Source: Lachnospiraceae bacterium (GTDB lineage: Bacteria > Bacillota > Clostridia > Lachnospirales > Lachnospiraceae). From it: a DNA stretch of 6,622 nt. Position numbers and translations under genes: made by a program. This document shows, piece by piece, positions 1 through 5,458 of the stretch (positions are counted from its first letter, which is position 1; the number at the start of each line of letters is the position of its first letter). The notes beneath the pieces were generated by a model. The model was given only the letters and a program-made list of their open reading frames with translations. It ran no database searches and was not told the origin of the DNA. The DNA lies in NCBI GenBank assembly GCA_017476305.1, contig JAFVAA010000672.1, forward strand, positions 1 through 6,622. The letters are read 5' to 3'.

Positions 1-2
1 CA

Positions 3-35
3 AAGGAGTACAGAAACAGCATCCACTATCAGTAA
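3..35 (+). CDS. Possible 3' end of an upstream gene
   Basis: One plus frame reads from the window edge through KEYRNSIHYQ and stops at TAA (33-35), 26 bp before the HAD start codon. Such a gap would suit an upstream gene in the same operon. Only ten codons are visible, so no family can be assigned. The other two plus frames are also open here: the HAD frame itself has no stop back to position 2, and frame 1 stays open to about 180. The choice of this frame rests only on spacing and is weak. Confidence 0.25.
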   Translation, partial: KEYRNSIHYQ

Positions 36-61
36 CCGTAAAAAAGAAAGGAAACCGCCTT

Positions 62-748
62 ATGAACAGCAGTCAGCAACCACCTTTAACCATAAAAAGA
101 GCCTCGCATATGCTCGAAGCAGTAAAGCAATTCCCCGAAAAAAGCACTTTTCTTTTCGATATGGATGGTTTGATTTTTGATACAGAACGAATTTTTATGG
201 AACAGCTCGCAATCGTAATGAAGGAACAGGGCTACACCCTTACCAGGGAAATTTACGCAGAAACGCTCGGCTTAGGCGGAAGACCTTTAGAAAATTTGAT
301 GTGTTCCTATTTCGGCAAGGATTATCCTTTCTATGAAATGGGGAAAAAAACCGCCAGGCGGGTCGCCATGCTCTCAGAGACTTTGGGCTTACCACAAAAA
401 CCATACGTTACGGAAACCCTGGAATACCTGCACCAGCAAAAAAAGAAGCTAGCCGTTGCATCTGCCACAAAAACAGAGCAGGTAAACCTGTATCTGAAAA
501 ATGCCGGCATCCTCTCCTTTTTCGATGCGGTGATTGGCGGTGACCTCGTATCCCGCTCAAAGCCGGAGCCGGATCTCTTTCTGACCGCACTAAAAGAGCT
601 GGAGTCCTCACCGGAAAGCGCGGTAGTCTTAGAAGATTCCGAAAACGGGGTTCGTGCCGGAAAAGCTGCAGGCTGCAGCGTGATCTGTATTCCCGATTTA
701 AAATATCCCTCCGAAAAAATCCAGGAGCTCATCGACCTAATCGTCTGA
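62..748 (+). CDS. HAD-superfamily hydrolase, subfamily IA, beta-phosphoglucomutase-like phosphatase
   Basis: A 228-aa cytoplasmic HAD hydrolase with all four catalytic motifs. Motif I is DMDGLIFDTE (nucleophile D33, general acid/base D35), motif II is S134 in VASAT, motif III is K167 in SKPEPDLF, and motif IV is E191-D192 in VLEDSENG. The helical cap between residues 41 and 120 is typical of subfamily IA. Compared with beta-phosphoglucomutase (from memory), the Thr after motif I is kept (T41). The His that serves as cap acid/base in the mutase (H20 of the Lactococcus enzyme) is F45 here, so a phosphatase acting on a small phosphorylated metabolite is more likely than a mutase. The substrate cannot be told. 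The ATG at 62 has AAGGA at 48-52, nine bases upstream. Motif I starts 32 residues in, later than usual, so an internal ATG at 110 is a possible alternative start. The 3' end overlaps the convergent membrane-protein gene by 12 bp. Confidence 0.93.
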   Translation: MNSSQQPPLTIKRASHMLEAVKQFPEKSTFLFDMDGLIFDTERIFMEQLAIVMKEQGYTLTREIYAETLGLGGRPLENLMCSYFGKDYPFYEMGKKTARRVAMLSETLGLPQKPYVTETLEYLHQQKKKLAVASATKTEQVNLYLKNAGILSFFDAVIGGDLVSRSKPEPDLFLTALKELESSPESAVVLEDSENGVRAGKAAGCSVICIPDLKYPSEKIQELIDLIV

Positions 749-1888
749 CTTTTTCTTCGGAAGCGTCTTCATCACACCATTCGCCGAAAGAAATGCCAGA
801 AGAAAAAGGGCAGCTCCCACGAACGCACAGAGCGTAAATACACATAGACCGACCGTTACACGGAACCGAAGAAGCACCATCTGGACCACACACACTACTG
901 CCAGCACCACGGGAATCAAAAGACCGAAAAGCGCAGCTCCCCTATAAACAGCAAGTCTCCCACGAAGCTTCTGCATTAATTTTTCTGCCAGGATTTCATC
1001 TGAAAAGAAATGCTCCATCGTCTTTCCCTCCAGACTTAGCATCCGCTGATAGCAAAGCGTCTTATATCTGGTTACAGCCGCCTCAACCTCTCCCACCGGC
1101 CTTCCCGCCAAAAGCATTCCACCTATGGTACAATACGGCACAAAGAAACTGCTGTAAAGTACATTATGGAGTCCTGATAGAACCGCGGATGCCACATAGA
1201 TGAAAAATACCGTCACTGCATCCAGCTCTATTTTCCCGGAAAGTCCGCTTCGCCAGATAAAAACACAGGATAATATACAAACAGCCAGCAAAATCACAGC
1301 CGGGAAAACAGACAAATATCCCGCCTTCCTCCTTAGTCTCTGTTTTTCATCCTCTGACAGCAGCCCCCCGATATCTTTCTTTTCCCCTGGATCCGCATCT
1401 ATTCCCCGCGTTCCGGAAGTCGCAAGCCCCTCGCCGCATTTCCTCAGAAAGCTCCCCAGCCCCGCTCTCCGGATGCGGCCAAACAGCAAAAAGCATATCC
1501 CTGTCACACAGGCGTACAGGAATTCGCATTCCGAAAAAAAACGATACCCTGCATGTACTGCTGTCATGACGGCACCATACACGAGCATATATCCAAATAC
1601 AAGCATGGAAAGCTCCATCATGAACCCTAAAAATTCATACAGGAAAGGCAGGGGCTGCGTATGACGCAGCAGCCCCTTCGTATACCTGTTTACCTGATTC
1701 CCGACAAAACGAAAGGAAGGTACTCCAAGCACACCGGCACCGAGGAATTTCTTTCTTTCCCCGCTCAGCATTTCCTCTATGGTATCTTCCGCAAGCAAAG
1801 AACCGGCTTCCTCTTTCAAAGCCTTCTCAATGTCCTTGTATGTAATTTCCCTTGTATTTTCCTTTTTCTCCTTTTCTCTCGTTTCCAT
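737..1888 (-). CDS. Polytopic membrane protein of unknown function
   Basis: A 383-aa integral membrane protein that I do not recognise. Residues 1-80 are charged and hydrophilic with no signal peptide, so the N-terminus is probably cytoplasmic. Hydrophobic stretches lie at about 84-110, 124-139, 191-212, 225-250 (perhaps continuing to 262), 316-340 and 344-369, giving six or seven membrane spans. Two hydrophilic segments (about 140-188 and 263-312) separate them, and the C-terminus is basic then acidic (LPKKKSDD). No transporter, kinase or peptidase motif is visible. The start is ATG with GAGGTG seven bases upstream. It is the last gene of a tight cluster, 22 bp after the 89-aa gene, and its stop lies inside the 3' end of the convergent HAD gene. 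A role together with the two small proteins is inferred only from this arrangement. Confidence 0.85.
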   Translation of the reverse strand: METREKEKKENTREITYKDIEKALKEEAGSLLAEDTIEEMLSGERKKFLGAGVLGVPSFRFVGNQVNRYTKGLLRHTQPLPFLYEFLGFMMELSMLVFGYMLVYGAVMTAVHAGYRFFSECEFLYACVTGICFLLFGRIRRAGLGSFLRKCGEGLATSGTRGIDADPGEKKDIGGLLSEDEKQRLRRKAGYLSVFPAVILLAVCILSCVFIWRSGLSGKIELDAVTVFFIYVASAVLSGLHNVLYSSFFVPYCTIGGMLLAGRPVGEVEAAVTRYKTLCYQRMLSLEGKTMEHFFSDEILAEKLMQKLRGRLAVYRGAALFGLLIPVVLAVVCVVQMVLLRFRVTVGLCVFTLCAFVGAALFLLAFLSANGVMKTLPKKKSDD

Positions 1889-1910
1889 TCCTTTTCACCT
1901 CATAAGAACC

Positions 1911-2180
1911 TTACTTCATAAAAGCTTTCAGGGCTTCATACTGCTTTCTCTGGGACGGTGACATCTCCGCCATTAAAATTTCCGTTAATATCCTGTTCTC
2001 CTCTGCAGTAAAAGAGATGTTCTTTTCCTCCATCTGCTTTTTCCAGGACATGATTTGCGGAAGCGCCTCTGTAATATTTTTATGATATAAAGAGTCCGCC
2101 AGAAGCAAAGTCATTTTTTGCTTTTCCTCCGTCATAGCCTGAAACGCAGGATTTTTAGAAAAATCAAAATTTTTTTTCAT
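1911..2180 (-). CDS. Small helical protein (89 aa), paralogue of the preceding gene product
   Basis: An 89-aa, Met- and Lys/Glu-rich protein predicted by eye to be helical and soluble, with no Cys, signal peptide or membrane span. I do not recognise a named family. The start is ATG with a near-perfect AGGAGG six bases upstream, which supports real translation. The sequence carries ADSL at residues 28-31, a central amphipathic part (FTAEENRILTEIL, 57-69) and a C-terminal segment MSPSQRKQYEALKAFM (73-88) in which Pro75 and Met88 are 13 residues apart. The same features recur in the 146-aa protein encoded 21 bp upstream, so the two look like diverged duplicates. It lies between that gene and the membrane-protein gene and is probably co-transcribed with both. 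It could be an adaptor or regulator of the membrane protein, but the sequence does not show this. Confidence 0.8.
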   Translation of the reverse strand: MKKNFDFSKNPAFQAMTEEKQKMTLLLADSLYHKNITEALPQIMSWKKQMEEKNISFTAEENRILTEILMAEMSPSQRKQYEALKAFMK

Positions 2181-2201
2181 CCTGCCCCTCCTACCTTCTG
2201 C

Positions 2202-2642
2202 CTATTCATTATACATAATATTCTGTAATTGTTCAAATGAAGTCTTTTGCTCCGGATTTAACTGGGAAATCAGGAAATCTCTAAGACTGGTATTTGCCGT
2301 TTCATTTCGGTTAAATTCGCGATACCTTCTAAGAAGCCTTCCGGCATTCATAAAATTAAGCATCATCTGAACCATCTCAGATTCCCTCGGCGTCAAATGC
2401 TCCTGGATCTGCAGAAGCATTTCCTGAATGCTGTTCATCTGTTTTTCACTTGACGCAGAGCTGTGTTCTGCAGCTTCCAGCGAATATTCTTCACCACCTG
2501 TATTTCTGTCATTTCTTGCCAAAGAAACCAAAGAATCTGCTTGTAAAAACATCCGGATCGCATGCCTGCTATTGGGTGCCACATAAGGAAGTGATGCCTC
2601 CAAAATCGCCATCTGCCTTTGATGTTCATTTTGATATTCCAT
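2202..2642 (-). CDS. Small helical protein (146 aa), first gene of a three-gene cluster
   Basis: A 146-aa soluble, mostly helical protein that I cannot place in a named family. The frame can be read from a GTG at 2666, but the ATG at 2640-2642 is preferred. It has GGAGGG (2648-2653) five bases upstream, whereas the GTG has no ribosome binding site. Residues 11-43 form a helical N-terminal part with ADSL at 35-38. Residues 44-70 are a polar, Ser/Glu/Asn-rich linker. Residues 71-110 hold an HLTP-containing module (P85, M98), and residues 119-143 a similar module (LNP, P130, M143). The N-terminal and C-terminal segments resemble those of the 89-aa protein encoded next, pointing to duplication within and between genes. 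It starts the cluster, about 38 bases after a putative transcription start, and is followed by the 89-aa and membrane-protein genes. Confidence 0.8.
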   Translation of the reverse strand: MEYQNEHQRQMAILEASLPYVAPNSRHAIRMFLQADSLVSLARNDRNTGGEEYSLEAAEHSSASSEKQMNSIQEMLLQIQEHLTPRESEMVQMMLNFMNAGRLLRRYREFNRNETANTSLRDFLISQLNPEQKTSFEQLQNIMYNE

Positions 2643-2647
2643 AGTAT

Positions 2648-2653
2648 CCCTCC
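2648..2653 (-). promoter_or_regulatory. Ribosome binding site fixing the start of the 146-aa gene
   Basis: GGAGGG on the minus strand lies five bases before the ATG at 2640-2642. It sits inside the region that would be coding if the upstream GTG (2664-2666) were used. That GTG has only A/T-rich sequence before it, so this site decides for the shorter protein. Confidence 0.75.
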
Positions 2654-2686
2654 ATATTCCAACCACAAAAATCCTATTTTCTATTT

Positions 2687-2715
2687 ATTCTATGATTTTC
2701 AATTGATTCTATGAA
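2687..2715 (-). promoter_or_regulatory. Putative sigma-A promoter of the three-gene cluster
   Basis: On the minus strand, TTCATA (2710-2715) as -35 and TAGAAT (2687-2692) as -10 are separated by 17 bp. Transcription would start near 2680, leaving a leader of about 38 bases. The -10 matches the consensus at 5 of 6 positions and the -35 at 4 of 6. The region lies beyond the yicI terminator, so an own promoter is expected here. The surrounding DNA is very A/T-rich, so other pairings are possible. Confidence 0.4.
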
Positions 2716-2743
2716 AATATATGCATCAAAAAAGCATTCTATG
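2687..2743 (-). repeat. Three copies of CATAGAAT
   Basis: The octamer CATAGAAT (minus strand; ATTCTATG on plus) occurs at 2687-2694, 2706-2713 and 2736-2743. The starts are 19 and 30 bp apart, close to two and three helical turns. Two copies overlap the proposed -10 and -35 elements of the small-gene promoter. The third lies inside a weak hairpin. A 7-bp inverted repeat, ATTTTCA/TGAAAAT (2695-2718), is interleaved with them. This may be a regulator binding array or chance in A/T-rich DNA. Confidence 0.4.
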
Positions 2744-2744
2744 C
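2728..2744 (-). terminator. Weak backup terminator hairpin
   Basis: On the minus strand GCAT-AGA-ATGC forms a 4-bp stem with a 3-base loop, followed directly by six T (A-run 2728-2733). The stem is short. It stands just beyond the strong terminator of the glycosidase gene and could act as a second stop. Confidence 0.3.
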
Positions 2745-2756
2745 CAAAGAAGCACC

Positions 2757-2805
2757 AAAAAAAGATGCCATGATCCGATTCCCGTTTTCCTCTGATCACA
2801 GCATC
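2757..2805 (-). terminator. Intrinsic terminator of the GH31 gene
   Basis: Reading the minus strand, GATGCTGTGATC (2794-2805) pairs with GATCATGGCATC (2764-2775). This gives a 12-bp stem in which ten pairs are Watson-Crick and two adjacent ones are G-U, with an 18-base loop. Seven T follow at once (A-run 2757-2763 on plus). It lies about 95 bp after the yicI stop and separates that gene from the three-gene cluster. Confidence 0.8.
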
Positions 2806-2900
2806 CTGTTCGTCCTATTCTTAAAATATCTGACCATCCACGTGGGCCTGAAACGTTATAAAATGATATTCATTTGTCACGCTCCACGCATACCTGTATT

Positions 2901-5264
2901 TTACAGTGCGATCTCCACACTTGAAGAACCGGCTGCCGCCTCCACAGTCTTTCCTTCTGCCGTTACCTGAAAGCTTCTGTCGGTCGCATCATAGGAAACT
3001 GTGATCTTATTTCCGCTTCTCTCTGCTTTGATGTTCGTCAGTACCTTTGACTCACTGTCATAAATCACCGCTTCTGCCGTCTTTCCATCCTCTAAGCCAT
3101 AGATGACAGCCTCCGCATCCTGTAAATAATCATAAAGCACCGTCATTTTATCCTCTGCATCAAAGTTCCCATAGGTCACGATACTGTTCGGTCTGGCTAG
3201 AATCGGAGTTTCAAAATAATCACATTTTCTGGTGTAGTATCTGCCGCCTTCATAAGTCTCTCCACTCTGAATATCCGTCCACGTTCCACAGTCCGGTACA
3301 TAAAACTCAGCCACACCTTCCTCATTCATGACAGGAACGATACAGAGATTGTCCCCAAGCATATACTGCTGGTCAATATATTTGCATGCAGTATCTCCGG
3401 TAAATGCAATCACCATAGAGCGCATCATCGGGACGCCCTCGTTATGTGTCTTGTTTGCCTGTGCCCAGAGGTACGGCATCAGCCTTCCCTTTAATACCGT
3501 ATAGTGGCGAAGTACATCACACGCCTCGGTATCGCCCTCCTTATCGTAAACCCAAGGCACACGATAGGAAGTAGAGCCATGCAGACGGCTGTGTGTAGAG
3601 AGAAGACCAAATGCACACCATCTCTTATAGACATCTGCCGGTGCAGTTGCCTCAAATCCACCCATATCATGAGAAAAGAATCCAAAGCCGGAGGAGCACA
3701 GAGAAAGTCCGCCGCGAAGTGTCTCTGACATAGCAGAATACTCTGCATAGCAGTCACCACCCCAATGAACCGGGAATTTCTGTCCGCCTGCTGTCGCACT
3801 GCGGGCAAAGAGGCATGCCTTGTCCTTTCCAAAGTAGTCCTCTAACGCTTCAAATACGCATTTATTATAAAGATAGGTGTAGTAGTTATGCATCTTGATC
3901 GGATCTGCTCCGTTGTAATACTTCACCTTCGTCGGAATCCTCTCACCGAAATCGGTCTTGATATTATTTACCCCCATCTCGAAAAGCTTCTTTAAAAGCC
4001 CCTTATACCATTCACAAGCCTCCGGATTCGTAAAGTCTACGATTGCCATGCCCGGCTGCCAGAAATCACACTGGAACACACTGCCATCCGGATTTTTGAT
4101 AAAGTACCCTTTTTCCTTTCCGATATCAAAAAGCTTTGACTGCTGCGCAATATAGGAATTGATCCATACACAAACCTCTAAGCCCTTTTCCTCATGAAGC
4201 TTCTTTAAAAGTCCCTCCGGATCCGGAAACATATCCTTATCCCACTCAAAGTTGCACCACTCATATTCCTTCATCCAGAAGCAGTCAAAATGGAATACCT
4301 GTAAAGGAATCTTCCTGTCCCTCATACCGTCGATAAAGCTCATAACCGTTTTCTCATCATAGCTCGTCGTAAAGGAGGTAGACAGCCACAGTCCAAAGGT
4401 ATATGCCGGAGGAAGTGCCGGCTTTCCCGTGAGTGTCGTATAGTTACGCAGTACATCCTCCAAATCCTCACCGCCGATTACAAAGTATTCGAGCTCCTCT
4501 CCAGGCACGGTAAACGTCACCTTGGAAACCGTATCAGACATGACCTCAAAGGAAACCTTATCCGAACTGTTTACAAAGATTCCATATCCCTTTGAAGAAA
4601 TGTAGAATGGTACTGTTTTATAGCTCTGATCGGAGCAGGTACCACCATCGCAGTTCCAGGTCTCTACCGTCTGCCCATTTTTCACAAACGGGGTAAACTT
4701 CTCCCCGAAGCCATAGATGCACTCTCCGATATCCGTTTTTAACTGCTCACGCAGATAGGTCGTATGTGCATCCTGCGGATAATTAAAGAATTCATCATCC
4801 TCCTGTAAACGCATGCGGGCATTTGCCGTAAACTGATTTTCTGTGATGATAGAAGTGGAACGCCATGCCCCGCCGGTCAGATGCTTATCCCTGTGATAAA
4901 ACTGTACGGACCATTCCTCACTTTTCTCAATCACTACCTTCGTATCTCCGGAAATCAGTTCATAGTAGTTTTCTCCTTGGTTGATGGTCGGGGTATAACC
5001 GGTATCCTCATTCAGTTCAAAGCGTGGACTGTTATCCAGTCCGCCCCGGTAATGAACGATATGAACCTTAATGATATTCTCGGACGTAGAAGAATATGTA
5101 ATCTCTAAGTTCGGTCCTCCGAGCGTCATGCCGCGGTGCTGTACCGCATATGGTGTCGCAAGCACCTTGATCGCATGCTCCGTCGTCTCTACCTTGTATG
5201 CCTGGGATGCATACCTTACATCATACCCCTTTTTGCTAAGCCAAAATCCATCTGCTACCTTCAT
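2901..5264 (-). CDS. yicI: Alpha-xylosidase, glycoside hydrolase family 31 (YicI type)
   Basis: A 787-aa GH31 enzyme that releases terminal alpha-D-xylose, for example from isoprimeverose or the non-reducing end of xyloglucan oligosaccharides (EC 3.2.1.177). There is no signal peptide, so it should act in the cytoplasm on imported sugars. It resembles E. coli YicI (772 aa) along its whole length. The layout is an N-terminal beta-sandwich (about 1-280), a catalytic barrel (about 281-610) and C-terminal beta domains. The nucleophile is D438 in KTDFGERIP and the acid/base D504 in HWGGDCY. They are 66 residues apart, as in YicI (D416/D482). Residues tied to xyloside specificity in YicI (F277, C307, F308, W345, K414) are matched by F298, C328, F329, W367 and K436. 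The ATG has AAAGGAGA (5272-5279) eight bases upstream. The gene has its own promoter and terminator, and no sugar transporter or regulator lies beside it in the window. Confidence 0.96.
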   Translation of the reverse strand: MKVADGFWLSKKGYDVRYASQAYKVETTEHAIKVLATPYAVQHRGMTLGGPNLEITYSSTSENIIKVHIVHYRGGLDNSPRFELNEDTGYTPTINQGENYYELISGDTKVVIEKSEEWSVQFYHRDKHLTGGAWRSTSIITENQFTANARMRLQEDDEFFNYPQDAHTTYLREQLKTDIGECIYGFGEKFTPFVKNGQTVETWNCDGGTCSDQSYKTVPFYISSKGYGIFVNSSDKVSFEVMSDTVSKVTFTVPGEELEYFVIGGEDLEDVLRNYTTLTGKPALPPAYTFGLWLSTSFTTSYDEKTVMSFIDGMRDRKIPLQVFHFDCFWMKEYEWCNFEWDKDMFPDPEGLLKKLHEEKGLEVCVWINSYIAQQSKLFDIGKEKGYFIKNPDGSVFQCDFWQPGMAIVDFTNPEACEWYKGLLKKLFEMGVNNIKTDFGERIPTKVKYYNGADPIKMHNYYTYLYNKCVFEALEDYFGKDKACLFARSATAGGQKFPVHWGGDCYAEYSAMSETLRGGLSLCSSGFGFFSHDMGGFEATAPADVYKRWCAFGLLSTHSRLHGSTSYRVPWVYDKEGDTEACDVLRHYTVLKGRLMPYLWAQANKTHNEGVPMMRSMVIAFTGDTACKYIDQQYMLGDNLCIVPVMNEEGVAEFYVPDCGTWTDIQSGETYEGGRYYTRKCDYFETPILARPNSIVTYGNFDAEDKMTVLYDYLQDAEAVIYGLEDGKTAEAVIYDSESKVLTNIKAERSGNKITVSYDATDRSFQVTAEGKTVEAAAGSSSVEIAL

Positions 5265-5330
5265 AGTAACTTCTCCTTTCCACCTTCTGCAGCTTCCTTC
5301 CCCATAAGAAGACTTTGCATATTTTGATAT

Positions 5331-5371
5331 AATTGACTTTTCCGCATATGCGAAATCAATTACTTGAATTG
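5331..5371. promoter_or_regulatory. Operator-like palindromes in the yicI leader
   Basis: A perfect 10-bp palindrome, CGCATATGCG (5343-5352), is flanked by an outer inverted pair AATTGA (5331-5336) and TCAATT (5356-5361). A second inverted repeat, CAATT-ACTTG-AATTG (5357-5371), adjoins it. All lie within about the first 45 bases after the predicted transcription start of yicI. That position suits a repressor operator, or a structured RNA leader. The regulator is not in the window. The outer and inner symmetry centres differ by 1.5 bp, so the whole is not one strict palindrome. Confidence 0.5.
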
Positions 5372-5379
5372 TTAAACTA

Positions 5380-5408
5380 AGTATACAAAAAGAGAAGCCG
5401 GACGTCTA
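5380..5408 (-). promoter_or_regulatory. Putative sigma-A promoter of yicI
   Basis: On the minus strand TAGACG (5403-5408) is followed after exactly 17 bp by TATACT (5380-5385). The -35 matches the consensus at 4 of 6 and the -10 at 5 of 6 positions. Transcription would start near 5373, giving a leader of about 109 bases that holds the palindromes. An alternative -35 (TTGATT) further downstream has no good -10 partner. Confidence 0.55.
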
Positions 5409-5421
5409 TAACAATCGACAT

Positions 5422-5458
5422 AAAAAATAACACTATTTTGACGTTCCGTTACCGTGTT
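5422..5458 (-). terminator. Weak terminator candidate after the DUF4097-like gene
   Basis: On the minus strand AACAC (5454-5458) can pair with GTGTT (5429-5433), followed by ATTTTTT (5422-5428). The 20-base loop can hold a small inner ACG-GAA-CGT stem. The hairpin begins within the last codons of the gene. The stem is short and A/T-rich, so termination here is uncertain and read-through into yicI is possible. Confidence 0.25.

Noticed and set aside
331..732. Minus-strand 133-aa open frame opposite the HAD gene
   Set aside because: The plus strand carries all HAD motifs; the antisense product is Ser/Phe-rich with no recognisable motif and no convincing ribosome binding site.
1200..1921. Plus-strand open frames (154, 86 and 60 aa) opposite the membrane-protein gene
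   Set aside because: Their composition (Ser, Pro, Lys, Phe runs) is what the reverse complement of a Leu/Val-rich membrane gene gives; the minus-strand gene has a good start and sits in a cluster.
2664..2666. GTG as start of the first small gene (154 aa)
   Set aside because: It has no ribosome binding site, while the ATG at 2640-2642 has GGAGGG five bases upstream.
2848..2862. Catabolite-response (cre) site resembling TGAAACGTTATAA
   Set aside because: The spacing between TGAAA and CG is one base short of the cre consensus, and the site lies downstream of yicI rather than at a promoter.
2643..2900. A small RNA or riboswitch in the gap between yicI and the small genes
   Set aside because: Apart from the terminators, promoter and short repeats described, I see no conserved RNA fold or motif there.
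2770..2970. Plus-strand 66-aa open frame across the terminator and yicI 3' end
   Set aside because: It overlaps a clear terminator and the end of a well-supported gene, with no ribosome binding site or motif.
5333..5361. Plus-strand promoter starting at TTGACT
   Set aside because: The -35 is good, but no acceptable -10 lies 16-18 bp away and no plus-strand gene follows.
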